Positions 1 through 7,954 of a DNA stretch of 59,419 nt are shown piece by piece. The notes beneath the pieces were generated by a model that was given only the letters and a program-made list of their open reading frames with translations, had not been told where the DNA came from and ran no database searches. The translations under genes were made by a program, and so were the position numbers. Source of the DNA: a virus; the IMG/VR virus record IMGVR_UViG_3300042691_005578, positions 1-59,419 of that record; one strand, given 5' to 3'. The stretch's first letter is position 1. Each line of letters starts with the position of its first letter.

Positions 1-535
1 CCAAATCTTTGAACATCTGGAGATTGGAAACGGCATCATCAAAGAGACGAGCGCGAGTAAATTTACCAGTGTCAAGGTATTGTTTAATAAAGATTTTCTT
101 GGCTGGAGCAGACGGCATAGCGCCTAGATTGCCAGCACGGTGAACATGGATATCATCAATATCGATACCTTGTTGACGAAATGTATCCAGAAAAATATCA
201 CGGTCATCGAAATCTGACCGAGCGGTAATGACAATCATCTTACTGCCACGGGCCTTAATATTTTTATGCATTGCAATCAATTTGCGAATCGCTTTAGCGA
301 TAGGTTCGCTGGTGTCACGAAAATGCCGGGCGTCCCTAAACTCGCTAAAGTCAAAGGATTCACCCGGCTGTAAATTATATGTATTGTATTGCTTGTTACC
401 CAGTGTCTTGATTATCTTACCGTCTTTGACGATATGGACACGGGCTTTGGTACGGAACAATGTCTCGTCAATATCCCAGATAGTTAATCCGGCACTGTCT
501 TGCGACTCACTTATAAACTCTTTAAAACCAATCAT
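1..535 (-). CDS. HAD-superfamily phosphatase-like protein (3' end cut by window)
   Basis: The frame opens with ATG at 535 and runs off the left edge, giving about 178 residues without a stop. Near the N-terminus is WDIDETLF, the HAD motif I (DxDxT) that supplies the aspartate nucleophile. VITARSD fits motif II, and FDDAVSNL fits the acidic motif IV. HAD enzymes dephosphorylate small molecules, nucleotides or polynucleotide ends in the cytoplasm; T4 polynucleotide kinase has such a domain, but no kinase P-loop is seen here. The substrate is unknown. It lies downstream of the ClpP-like gene, with a T4-late-type TATAAATA box at 575-582, 40 bases before the ATG. I am confident of the fold and not of the role. 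Confidence 0.7.
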   Translation of the reverse strand, partial: MIGFKEFISESQDSAGLTIWDIDETLFRTKARVHIVKDGKIIKTLGNKQYNTYNLQPGESFDFSEFRDARHFRDTSEPIAKAIRKLIAMHKNIKARGSKMIVITARSDFDDRDIFLDTFRQQGIDIDDIHVHRAGNLGAMPSAPAKKIFIKQYLDTGKFTRARLFDDAVSNLQMFKDL

Positions 536-574
536 ATTTATATACTACTCGATTCGTGAGTGAATGTCAAGTAG

Positions 575-582
575 TATTTATA
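575..582 (-). promoter_or_regulatory. T4-type late promoter box upstream of the HAD-like gene
   Basis: The minus strand reads TATAAATACTACTT, close to the T4 late consensus TATAAATA recognised by gp55. It overlaps the stop codon of the ClpP-like gene and lies 40 bases before the next start. A second TATAAATA at 535-542 overlaps the start codon itself and is less likely to be used. Confidence 0.55.
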
Positions 583-1174
583 CAGGCGGGGCTTTCTTTC
601 GAGTTTTCTTGGGCTTTGGAGCCTCTTCTTCTGCGTCTGCTTCGATACGGTTCTTCAAACGCTTGGCAACTTCTTCCGCATCAAGCCAGATGTCCTTGTT
701 ATCAAGCATAGACTTAATTTCTTCTGGCGTCAGGAAGTCTTTATAGAAAGAAGCAAACAACTTCTCAGACCATGCACGGAAGTGTGTGATTTGGTCATAC
801 ATTTCGCCGCCTTTACCAATGGTGCCACTTGAATAGTTGTGAAACATAAACATGGTATGGTCAGATAGTTCAAAGCGGTCCGCACTAAGGAAGATAAGAG
901 TTGCAGCCGACATACAGATGCCTTCTACCGAACAAACGATAGTAGCATTTGATTCTTGAATTGCTCTTACTATCTGGAGAGCGGCAAACAGGTCGCCACC
1001 TTCACTATTGATACGAATGTAGATAGTATCTGTCTCGCCAGCCGCTCGAAATAACTGGAACCATTCTACATATTCTTCGGCAGCTTTAATTTCGCCGCAC
1101 AGATATAGATTTACTACAGTAGCTACAGGTTGCGCAAAGTATCTAGCCTTAGAAGGACCATCAAACTCGTTCAT
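578..1174 (-). CDS. ClpP-like serine protease
   Basis: A 198-residue protein of the ClpP/crotonase fold. In the chosen frame the nucleophile region is GICMSAAT (Ser89), the histidine is in MFMFHNYSSG (His112), and the acid is probably the Asp of DNKDIWLD (Asp161). RINSEGGD fits the oxyanion/strand region. The family forms barrel-shaped peptidases that normally need a ClpX/ClpA-type unfoldase, and none is encoded here, so it may work alone or with host ATPases. The C-terminus is a basic, Lys/Pro-rich tail, which is unusual. I chose ATG at 1174; an upstream TTG at 1216 would extend it by 14 residues into the preceding gene. It could serve head maturation or host takeover. Confidence 0.85.
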   Translation of the reverse strand: MNEFDGPSKARYFAQPVATVVNLYLCGEIKAAEEYVEWFQLFRAAGETDTIYIRINSEGGDLFAALQIVRAIQESNATIVCSVEGICMSAATLIFLSADRFELSDHTMFMFHNYSSGTIGKGGEMYDQITHFRAWSEKLFASFYKDFLTPEEIKSMLDNKDIWLDAEEVAKRLKNRIEADAEEEAPKPKKTRKKAPPV

Positions 1175-1538
1175 AGTATCTTGTGATTGCGGTGATCTTT
1201 TCAATTTGGTTATCAATTATGGGTGTCCTATTCGGCCAGTGGATGTATTCCTTTTCAGGATTTTTCATCAGGTTATACATTAAAGGTAAAATTAAATCTT
1301 CTACCTGCTTCAACTTTTCAGAAACTTCCATTTCTACCAGCCGCTTATGTTCTGAGATAAGTGTTGACTGGTCTACCGTGAGAAGTCTGGCTTCAAGATC
1401 ATAGAGTTTGGCCATAATCTCATCTTTAAGATCGCTGGCACCTATATCGTCGTTAGGATTATATGGTTCTCGAACGTGAACCACAGTTTCGGTTGGGTCT
1501 TCGAATGTAAATCCGAAATCATAGGTTGTGTTGGACAT
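1161..1538 (-). CDS. hypothetical protein, helical, between deformylase and ClpP-like protease
   Basis: A 125-residue protein starting at ATG 1538 and overlapping the end of the peptide deformylase gene by 20 bases and the start of the ClpP-like gene by 14. I do not recognise the family. The N-terminal 35 residues are acidic and probably extended. Residues 36-90 look like a charged helix or coiled coil (KDEIMAKLYDLEARLL, then HKRLVEMEVSEKLKQVEDLI). There is no signal peptide, membrane segment or catalytic motif. The tight overlaps suggest translation coupled to both neighbours, so it may be an accessory to one of them. Confidence 0.75.
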   Translation of the reverse strand: MSNTTYDFGFTFEDPTETVVHVREPYNPNDDIGASDLKDEIMAKLYDLEARLLTVDQSTLISEHKRLVEMEVSEKLKQVEDLILPLMYNLMKNPEKEYIHWPNRTPIIDNQIEKITAITRYYERV

Positions 1539-2034
1539 ATTTTCTAATATACCTTTTTGCTCGTTTTTCTAGTGACTTCATAGCCATCTTCATTTTCATT
1601 TCAGAAGCATGGTCAGAGAAATTCAACCCAAGCATATGATCATATTCATGCTGAAAAATTCTAGCGGGCAATCCCGTGAACTCTTCTACTATATATTCAC
1701 CTTCTACATTCTGATATGAGGCAGTGATGGCGGCTGGGCGTTTGATAGAAAGCCACAGACCAGGATAACTTAGGCAGCCTTCTTTAGCTAGATTGGTTTC
1801 TTCCGACGAGGAAACAATCTTTGGGTTAAATACATTCTTGCGATTATCATCATCTGAACCCATCACAAAAACTTTGGCATCAATTCCTACCTGATTTGCA
1901 GATAAACCTAAACCTCGAAGTTCACGACATTTTGTCCATAGTCTATCTACCAAATCTTTAGCATCTTCTTTGCCAAATTCAAAAGCTGTTGGCTCTACCC
2001 GAAGTGTTGGGTCAGTAAATTTAATTAATTCCAT
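1519..2034 (-). CDS. def: peptide deformylase
   Basis: A 171-residue metalloenzyme that removes the formyl group from N-terminal formyl-methionine of new proteins. All three family motifs are present: GLSANQ (residues 43-48, equivalent to GxGxAAxQ), EGCLS (85-89, with metal ligand Cys87) and HEYDH (129-133, two metal-binding His and the catalytic Glu). The protein is short, lacking an extended C-terminal helix, as is common for phage versions. Deformylases are recurrent in marine T4-like phages, where they are thought to keep nascent proteins, including photosystem D1 in cyanobacterial hosts, maturing during infection; whether that applies here is inference. It follows gene 46 with a 1-base overlap (TAATG). 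Confidence 0.96.
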   Translation of the reverse strand: MELIKFTDPTLRVEPTAFEFGKEDAKDLVDRLWTKCRELRGLGLSANQVGIDAKVFVMGSDDDNRKNVFNPKIVSSSEETNLAKEGCLSYPGLWLSIKRPAAITASYQNVEGEYIVEEFTGLPARIFQHEYDHMLGLNFSDHASEMKMKMAMKSLEKRAKRYIRKYVQHNL

Positions 2035-3749
2035 TATATCACCATTTCACTATAGTTATTTTTCTTTTCAAACTTAATAAGACTGCGGAACTTATCAAAG
2101 AGTTGGTCGCCCTTATGACTGATAACAAATACATTCGTGTCTTCACCCAATGTATCAAGTAGAGACATAACGTAATCGGTACCGTTGTTGTCAAGAGAAC
2201 TATCAAATACCTCGTCCAAGATTAGAAGATTGGTAGCCACGCTGTTCTTCATCTTAGCGATTGTTCGCCACGTAAACAGAAGAGCCAGGTCGATACGTTG
2301 CTTTTCACCTTCCGAGAAGGATGCGTAACTGAAATCGTCACGATGGCGAGATTTGATAGTTTCATCAAACTTCTCATCCAGATTAAACTGCACAAAGAAG
2401 TCCATGGACTGTAGGTATTTATTCACCAGTTTATTGATAACTGGAAGATACTGCCGAATAATCTTAGTCTTAATACCAGTATCCTTGAGGAGAGTGGAGA
2501 CAGCATCCATGTAATGCTTTTCTTCATTCAACTTGGCCTTTTCTTCGTTCTGAGACAGAACTTCCTTAGCATAAGTTTTTAACTTATTTTTCTCAGTATC
2601 TATATTACCGGTTTTAGATGTAATATCAGCCAGTTCCAAATTAAGAGTCTGAATCAATCTCTGTTGAACAATGATTTCATTATTGTGCGTGATAATCTCA
2701 GTATTCAACCCAGAAATTTGTTCGGAAAGAACCTCATTTTCCGCAATGAGTTCTTCAAGTTTTGTAAATTCTTCTTGGAGTTTCTCCATTCCAGAAGAGA
2801 GTTCTTGAATTTTCTCTTGTCTTGATGAGACGATAGTTTCTTTATGGTCGTGGGCAATCCCTTGCTGACATGTAGGACACTCATCTGTTTCCTCGTAGAA
2901 AGCAACCTCTTTTTGAAGATCACGGAGTTGTGCGGAAAATTTGGTTTTAAAGGAGTCGAGTTTCTTTTGCTTGGTCGCGAGGTCTCCAAGATTTTTTTGG
3001 GTTTCTTCAATCGAAACTTTCTGCCCCGCCAGATCATTGGTGAGATTGGTAAGACTCGATATCTTCCCTTCGCCAGTCTCAATACGTTCCAATATTTCAT
3101 CGACTCTCTTCTCTCGATTCGCTTCTAGGGTGTCAACATATTCTTTCTGAATTGATGCTTTCTGCTTTAAAACTTCCAGCTTACCGTCGGCATCTTGTAA
3201 TTGATCTTTAAGAGCATTCATCTTGTCACGCAACACCACATTCATTGTGGTAAAGATTTGAATATCAAGTAGGTCTTCGATGATTTCTCTGCGGGTACCA
3301 GAAGGTAACTGCATGAACGGGGTGAATGACGCCGAACCTAGAATGACAATCTGGGTAAAAGACTTGTAGTTCAACTTGAGAATGGATTCCTCAAGATACT
3401 TTTGATAATCTCTAGCGGCCGCATCTTGATTCAACAGTTCGCCATCAACATAGATTTCAAAAAGACCGGGCTTGATGCCGCGAACAATCTTATACAGTTT
3501 ACTGCCTGTGTGAAATTCTACCTCAACCAGAAGTTGCTTCTTGTTAATGGAGTTTACCAACTGCGGCTTGTTGATGTTGCGAAACGGCTTACCGAAAAGA
3601 GAGAAGCACAATGCATCAAGCATCGTGGACTTGCCGCCGCCGTTTTCACCGACTATGAGGGTACTGGGTGAACGGTCTAGTTTAATTTCAGTAAACTGAT
3701 TGCCCGTGGAAAGAAAGTTCTTCCAACGAATAGTGTTAAAAATAATCAT
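2034..3749 (-). CDS. 46: recombination endonuclease subunit gp46 (SbcC/Rad50-like ATPase)
   Basis: A 571-residue SMC-like ATPase (T4 gp46 is about 560). The Walker A motif is GENGGGKST (34-42). A long charged coiled coil follows, with a zinc-hook CPTC at residues 291-294. The ABC signature SFSEGEKQR lies near 478 and Walker B LLILDEVFD near 505. With gp47 it forms the nuclease complex that resects double-strand ends to make 3' overhangs for recombination-dependent replication and degradation of host DNA. The start overlaps the stop of gene 47 (ATGA), and no good ribosome site is visible, so translation is probably coupled to gene 47. Confidence 0.96.
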   Translation of the reverse strand: MIIFNTIRWKNFLSTGNQFTEIKLDRSPSTLIVGENGGGKSTMLDALCFSLFGKPFRNINKPQLVNSINKKQLLVEVEFHTGSKLYKIVRGIKPGLFEIYVDGELLNQDAAARDYQKYLEESILKLNYKSFTQIVILGSASFTPFMQLPSGTRREIIEDLLDIQIFTTMNVVLRDKMNALKDQLQDADGKLEVLKQKASIQKEYVDTLEANREKRVDEILERIETGEGKISSLTNLTNDLAGQKVSIEETQKNLGDLATKQKKLDSFKTKFSAQLRDLQKEVAFYEETDECPTCQQGIAHDHKETIVSSRQEKIQELSSGMEKLQEEFTKLEELIAENEVLSEQISGLNTEIITHNNEIIVQQRLIQTLNLELADITSKTGNIDTEKNKLKTYAKEVLSQNEEKAKLNEEKHYMDAVSTLLKDTGIKTKIIRQYLPVINKLVNKYLQSMDFFVQFNLDEKFDETIKSRHRDDFSYASFSEGEKQRIDLALLFTWRTIAKMKNSVATNLLILDEVFDSSLDNNGTDYVMSLLDTLGEDTNVFVISHKGDQLFDKFRSLIKFEKKNNYSEMVI

Positions 3750-4843
3750 ACTGTAACGTTCTGTGCCTCAACATAGAGTGTCTGTAGAATAGACTTAATA
3801 CGGTTCTTTTCCAGATCGGTTTGAATAGTGTCAACAAAATCTGAGAGAACAGACATAGTATCTTCTACATTTAACTCTTCATCATCCGTAGCTTCTGTTT
3901 CAAATTCAGAAAAGTCTTCAATGATTTTAAGTTCAATTAGATTTAGGTCATACAGCTTATCAACAAAGCGGTCAAACTTATAGAAGTCTGTCTTCTTCAC
4001 AACTACCAAACGAACACAAGATCCAACCATAGGTAGAAGGTCGATAGCAGAAGGGTCACCATTAGTATCATCATAATAGATTTTATGGAAGATTTTAAAT
4101 GGGTTCTCAAAGAATTCTACCTCATTTGTTTCCGTATCATATAAGTGATAGCCTCTCGGATCATTATAATCATTCCAAGTAAACTCATAGGTATTACCAA
4201 GATAGACAATGTTACCAGACCGACTGCGATGATGGAAATGACCGCTACAAACGAGAGGAAATCTATCAAAGTCAACAGTGTCCATTCCGTGATCATTTTT
4301 ATGCCCACGATACATTTCGAAACCTGAAAACTCAAAGTGTCCAAATACTGCTTGTGCATTGCTTTTCTTTACTACCTCCATAGTTTCTGCATAGTTGCCC
4401 GAACAAATCCATGGAACAAGCAGTAGATTCTTTCCGTCTAATCTGATTTCTTCTGCTTCTGAATATGTAATGATGTTCTCATACTCACGGAGAAGAAGAT
4501 CCAGAGAGTTTACATCATTAGTATTCTTGAAGAAAGTATCGTGATTACCAGCAATCATATGGACATCGATGCCCAAATCACTGGTCTTGTCAAAGAAATA
4601 CTCGCGGCACTTCTTCAAGGTATTATAATTTATAAACTTGCGGCGGTCAAAGACATCGCCAAGGTGAATAATAGTCTTAATGCCTTCACGTTCCAGATGG
4701 GGAAAGAATGTTTCCGTGTAGAACTTTGCAAAGAAGTTATCGAACGGAATGGAATCCGACCTAGCACCGAAGTGAGTGTCCGTTATTAAAGCTATACGCA
4801 AATTATTTATCCTTACATTTATCAAAATGCACTTTGTGTTCAT
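3746..4843 (-). CDS. 47: recombination endonuclease subunit gp47 (SbcD/Mre11-like)
   Basis: A 365-residue calcineurin-type metallophosphoesterase (T4 gp47 is 339). The metal-binding motifs appear in order: DTHFG (22-26), GDVFDRR (62-68), GNHD (99-102), GHFEF near 168 and GHFHHRS near 201. It is the nuclease partner of gp46, acting on DNA ends in replication and recombination. The ATG at 4843 leaves about 15 residues before the first beta-strand, slightly more than usual, so a start further in is possible. The last part is acidic and helical, consistent with the Rad50-binding region. Confidence 0.95.
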   Translation of the reverse strand: MNTKCILINVRINNLRIALITDTHFGARSDSIPFDNFFAKFYTETFFPHLEREGIKTIIHLGDVFDRRKFINYNTLKKCREYFFDKTSDLGIDVHMIAGNHDTFFKNTNDVNSLDLLLREYENIITYSEAEEIRLDGKNLLLVPWICSGNYAETMEVVKKSNAQAVFGHFEFSGFEMYRGHKNDHGMDTVDFDRFPLVCSGHFHHRSRSGNIVYLGNTYEFTWNDYNDPRGYHLYDTETNEVEFFENPFKIFHKIYYDDTNGDPSAIDLLPMVGSCVRLVVVKKTDFYKFDRFVDKLYDLNLIELKIIEDFSEFETEATDDEELNVEDTMSVLSDFVDTIQTDLEKNRIKSILQTLYVEAQNVTV

Positions 4844-4844
4844 T

Positions 4845-5420
4845 CTACTCTATATCAAGAGAATTGTCAATGATTTTTCGTTCATATCTAATTAATTTTC
4901 TCGATATTTCTTCTGCTGAATATCCTTGTTCGTGCCAACTCAGAATATCAGCAGGAGTTTTTCCAGGATCCCATTCGAATACAGTTAATGCAAATCGATC
5001 TTGTATTATTCCCTGCACTACATGAGGTACATCTACTTGTATTTTATGCCACACTCGATCAGGAATGATTTCTTTGTGCTCAAGCAATTTACTATTTGTT
5101 AGATTAAACCAACTAGTAGATACCTTTTCTCCACCCGTATTGATAATATAATTATAACAACTAGTTCGGTTAAAGTCTATATGCTTGGGACTTCTTGACC
5201 TAATTATCTGGTAATAAACCTTCGTAGTAATATCAAAGTCGAAGTAAGGTCTAAGAAATTCTTCGAGATCTTTATTTGCATTCTTTTTAAGCAAGAACCG
5301 CTCTGGGTGCTCATAATTCTGAGGCCAGACTGATTCCAATGCCTCAATTTCTTCTATCGAATCTAGTATCAGGTTATTAGGCACTGATGGAATATTGAGA
5401 TATCTTATATATTCAACCAT
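4845..5420 (-). CDS. putative 2OG-Fe(II) oxygenase-like protein
   Basis: A 191-residue protein with the spacing expected of a double-stranded beta-helix dioxygenase: KHIDF gives an HxD pair (His80, Asp82), PHVV a distal histidine (His133), and QDRFALTVF an arginine (Arg142) where 2-oxoglutarate would bind. About 45 C-terminal residues form a charged helix outside that core. Such enzymes hydroxylate proteins, nucleic acids or small molecules; the substrate is not evident. It has a ribosome site (AAGGA) before ATG 5420 and lies between gene 47 and the SGNH hydrolase. Both genes are visibly AT-richer than genes 46 and 47, which suggests a later insertion. Fold call moderate, function open. Confidence 0.55.
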   Translation of the reverse strand: MVEYIRYLNIPSVPNNLILDSIEEIEALESVWPQNYEHPERFLLKKNANKDLEEFLRPYFDFDITTKVYYQIIRSRSPKHIDFNRTSCYNYIINTGGEKVSTSWFNLTNSKLLEHKEIIPDRVWHKIQVDVPHVVQGIIQDRFALTVFEWDPGKTPADILSWHEQGYSAEEISRKLIRYERKIIDNSLDIE

Positions 5421-5445
5421 GGTTAGTATTTCCTTGCTACATTAT

Positions 5446-6159
5446 TCATAATCTTTTAGCAATTGATTTAGCGGCATTCAAAGTTGTTACTGGTCCAGGA
5501 TGCATCAGATCTCTAGCTTTATCATCCCAACTCAAAAACTTACAATTCAAATCATTTGCAGTAGATTCAAAAAAGGTAACCTCTACATGCGGAATATCTT
5601 TCCATAAAGCAACAGACATTTGTTGCAACATCAACGAAAACGAAAGTGAATGTGTTGGATAAAAGTTCCAAAGTTTGAACAATTCTTTACTAAAATTACT
5701 CTGCGAATGTGCATTTACGTTTACCACTGACTCCTTATTAAAAATGGTCAATCGTTCCATTCCCGTCCACATATTAACAATTGCTTTAGGTTGTTTTATG
5801 TTATGCAACACAAGTTGATTGTATAATGAAAACATCATTGAAGTTCCACCTGCTCCCATATTGATAACTGGGCAACCAAGTAGCAATGAAAGTTGGTGGG
5901 TTATTGTTTCATCTTCTGCCAGTCCGACTCCGAATGCATTCGAGCATCCAAAAACAACAACAGAATCTTCCCAAGAAATATTTCTAAATTCATCTGTTCT
6001 ATAATTTAGTTTGTTCGTTTTATAGTAAATTTCTTTGGTACGATAGTGCCAATCAGCAGGCATTTTTTCTAAATTACTTTTATAATACTCTGCAATATCA
6101 ATTCCTGCAAACGAACCACTACTGGTAATCGGATTGGGCAGAAAGTTTAGTCTATTCAT
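5446..6159 (-). CDS. SGNH/GDSL-family hydrolase-like protein
   Basis: A 237-residue protein with the SGNH layout. VVVFGCSNAFG (67-77) holds the block I serine (Ser73, GCS in place of GDS), NMGAGGTS (101-107) gives the block II glycine, and RDLMHPGP near the C-terminus supplies the Asp217/His220 pair of block V. The family removes acyl or acetyl groups from sugars, lipids or peptidoglycan. I chose ATG 6159 because GGTGAG lies about 8 bases upstream; a TTG at 6174 would add five residues. It sits beside the oxygenase-like gene in an AT-rich pair between gene 47 and the exonuclease. A role in modifying host or virion glycans is inference. Confidence 0.65.
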   Translation of the reverse strand: MNRLNFLPNPITSSGSFAGIDIAEYYKSNLEKMPADWHYRTKEIYYKTNKLNYRTDEFRNISWEDSVVVFGCSNAFGVGLAEDETITHQLSLLLGCPVINMGAGGTSMMFSLYNQLVLHNIKQPKAIVNMWTGMERLTIFNKESVVNVNAHSQSNFSKELFKLWNFYPTHSLSFSLMLQQMSVALWKDIPHVEVTFFESTANDLNCKFLSWDDKARDLMHPGPVTTLNAAKSIAKRL

Positions 6160-6177
6160 CAAATAACTCACCAATTT

Positions 6178-6717
6178 TCATGACTTTAGAATTCCAAGTA
6201 AAGTATTAGTCTGGCTGATTGCATCATCAAGTGCATGGTGATGCGTGTCATTTTCGGCTGCACGAATCTTAGCATTGCTAAGGCCCATAAGATTCATCAC
6301 GGTGCGATAGCACATGATGTTGCTATAGCGCCAAGGATAAGGCAGACTGACTGCCGCATATGCAGACTCCAGAATGGAGATATCAAACGAAGCACCGTTA
6401 CCCCATGGCATTACCTTGTCTCTACCAATCCAGTCAGTGAAACTTAGTAGTGCGTCCACGAGTTGTAGTTGGTCGACAAGAAGAGCATCTCTTGCTGCGG
6501 CACTTTGCTGCATCCACCAATCAATAGTAGACTTGTCAACGTGAAGCCCTGCGGTCTTACAAGATTTGGCATCGATGTTACAGTAGAACTTATCGATAAT
6601 ACCTTCACCAAGAGTGAACTTGGTAGCACCAATAGAAAGAATGGTCGCGTTGGCTCTTGTCGAAAGAGTTTCCAAGTCAATCATTACATGAACGGTATTA
6701 AGATCAGTTACTTTCAT
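6178..6717 (-). CDS. dexA: DEDD-family 3'-5' exonuclease, DexA-like
   Basis: A 179-residue exonuclease. The N-terminal MIDLETL carries the first acidic pair (Asp14, Glu16), FDISILE the second aspartate (Asp112), and HHHALDDA the catalytic His161 with Asp164/165. This DEDDh order and the IDWWMQQ segment match the phage DexA/Rv2179c-like exoribonuclease group. T4 DexA is a 3'-5' exonuclease acting on single-stranded DNA; RNA as substrate cannot be excluded. ATG 6717 overlaps the stop of the small upstream gene (AAATGA), so translation is probably coupled. Confidence 0.8.
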   Translation of the reverse strand: MKVTDLNTVHVMIDLETLSTRANATILSIGATKFTLGEGIIDKFYCNIDAKSCKTAGLHVDKSTIDWWMQQSAAARDALLVDQLQLVDALLSFTDWIGRDKVMPWGNGASFDISILESAYAAVSLPYPWRYSNIMCYRTVMNLMGLSNAKIRAAENDTHHHALDDAISQTNTLLGILKS

Positions 6718-6881
6718 TTACGCTTCTCTTTTGCATATTGTGATAAGGCGTTATCACAATAGTTACGAATATTTTCTACCGTCACCATGTAGTTATGTCT
6801 GATATTAGAAGGCGTTGCCTTGTCCTGCATAGTATCGACCATCTGTTGGACGATTGCAGGAACAATTAGTTCCTTAGTCAT
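6714..6881 (-). CDS. small hypothetical protein (55 residues)
   Basis: A short frame from ATG 6881 to TGA at 6714-6716. It is supported by AAGGT placed 5 bases before the ATG, by filling the gap exactly, and by a 4-base overlap with the exonuclease start. The protein begins MTKELIVPAIVQQMVD and ends in a Lys-rich KEKRK. It is largely helical and has no recognisable motif. Function unknown. Confidence 0.65.
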   Translation of the reverse strand: MTKELIVPAIVQQMVDTMQDKATPSNIRHNYMVTVENIRNYCDNALSQYAKEKRK

Positions 6882-6889
6882 GTTTTACC

Positions 6890-7207
6890 TTACTTTGTAG
6901 TATCAGTTGCGACGGGAATAGCTTTCTCTAGCGCCTGTTCCGCATCAAGCTCTTCGCCTTCTTGAAGGCGAATCAATGTAATTTGACCATCACAAATCAT
7001 GTAGTGCTGACCCTCGCCGAGTTTAGACGATTCAAGGTAGATGCACCCGGCATTCTGAACCGAAATACCCTGAACTTCTTCGCGATGGCCAGCAACGCTA
7101 TTAACAACTGAAATCACAGCGGTAGAAACAACGCCCAACATCAACAGGGAGAACCAGTTATCAGAAACAAACTTAACAGCAGTATTAGTTTTTGGAAAAT
7201 CAATCAT
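6890..7207 (-). CDS. small single-pass membrane protein
   Basis: A 105-residue protein. Residues about 16-38 (WFSLLMLGVVSTAVISVV) form one hydrophobic segment, preceded by a short Lys-containing stretch and followed by a soluble domain with two cysteines (AGCIYLES and MICDGQ). This suggests an inner-membrane anchor with a small beta-rich domain; orientation is not certain. I chose ATG 7207 with AAAGGT just upstream; a TTG at 7222 would add five residues. It follows the late sigma factor gene. Not recognised. Confidence 0.65.
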   Translation of the reverse strand: MIDFPKTNTAVKFVSDNWFSLLMLGVVSTAVISVVNSVAGHREEVQGISVQNAGCIYLESSKLGEGQHYMICDGQITLIRLQEGEELDAEQALEKAIPVATDTTK

Positions 7208-7241
7208 AAATGTACCTTTCAATTAGAGTGATGTTCTCATA

Positions 7242-7826
7242 TTACTCTAAATCTAGTCCCGAGTCAATAGTTTTTTGTTTATCCAGATATTTTGGTCGGC
7301 GCTTAGGAATATTACTGACCTCTGCTGGCTTATCATAGTCTTCTACCAGGTCAATCGTCTTTTTAAGATAGTCAATGAACTCATTTCCATAATCACCGCC
7401 GTCGTGGTCTTGTGTAATCAAATCATGGACATCTAGATTACGAATGTATCGGTACTTTGCAGACTGTTGCTTCTTCTCTTTCGCAATACGGCGTAAGAAG
7501 GCATAATACGTAATCTGTGTGAAGTATGCAAAGGGGTTCTTAGACTTAGCAGGATCGAAGTTATCGATGTAAGTAATGCAATTTTCAATTCCATCTGATA
7601 TCATCTCATCCCGATATGTGTAGTTAATAAAATTGCTTTTATATGCCAAGTGATTGGCAATCTTAAGGAAGCATTCACCCAGATAATTGGGCACACGAGG
7701 CTTCTTACTACTATCATAGTCTGGTTCAGCTTTAGCAGCCAAAACCTTTTCTCTATACTCTGTAATTTTTTCTAGAAACAAGGCGTTATCTACGTAGTGA
7801 ACATTATTTTTTTTATTCTTGGCCAT
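7242..7826 (-). CDS. 55: late-transcription sigma factor gp55
   Basis: A 194-residue sigma-70-family protein (T4 gp55 is 185). The conserved core is the region-2-like stretch EMISDGIENCITYIDNFDP followed by NPFAYFTQITYYAFLRRIAKEKK, where FDP and the aromatic-rich helix bind core RNA polymerase and the late -10 element. With the sliding clamp and gp33, T4 gp55 directs host polymerase to TATAAATA late promoters, and such boxes are present in this window. The ATG at 7826 follows an excellent GGAGGT ribosome site; the reading frame is open 19 codons further up, but that part is poor. A sigma70-like promoter lies 26 bases further upstream, so it is probably expressed before late genes. Confidence 0.93.
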   Translation of the reverse strand: MAKNKKNNVHYVDNALFLEKITEYREKVLAAKAEPDYDSSKKPRVPNYLGECFLKIANHLAYKSNFINYTYRDEMISDGIENCITYIDNFDPAKSKNPFAYFTQITYYAFLRRIAKEKKQQSAKYRYIRNLDVHDLITQDHDGGDYGNEFIDYLKKTIDLVEDYDKPAEVSNIPKRRPKYLDKQKTIDSGLDLE

Positions 7827-7851
7827 TAGGACCTCCATCATGATATAATCT

Positions 7852-7880
7852 GTTATACTACATTTTTTTGTATATGGCAA
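7852..7880 (-). promoter_or_regulatory. sigma70-like promoter for gene 55
   Basis: The minus strand carries TTGCCA, a 17-base spacer and TATAAC. That is 5/6 and 5/6 matches to the -35 and -10 consensus at ideal spacing, just upstream of the gene 55 ribosome site. This is what is expected of an early or middle unit read by host polymerase. Confidence 0.65.
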
Positions 7881-7928
7881 CATTTTTATTAAAAAAAGTA
7901 TTTACAACTAGTGATTCTTGTGGTATAA

Positions 7929-7945
7929 GAAGAGTGTAGCTCTTC
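7929..7945 (-). terminator. hairpin after the 120-residue hypothetical gene, possible weak terminator
   Basis: GAAGAG and CTCTTC form a perfect 6-bp stem with a 5-base loop, 10 bases after the stop of the upstream gene. On the minus strand it is followed by only TTAT, so it would be a weak terminator. It separates that gene from the gene 55 promoter. Confidence 0.35.
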
Positions 7946-7954
7946 AAAAATGAA

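Noticed and set aside
535-542. TATAAATA overlapping the start codon of the HAD-like gene
   Set aside because: Transcription would start inside the gene; the box at 575-582 is better placed.
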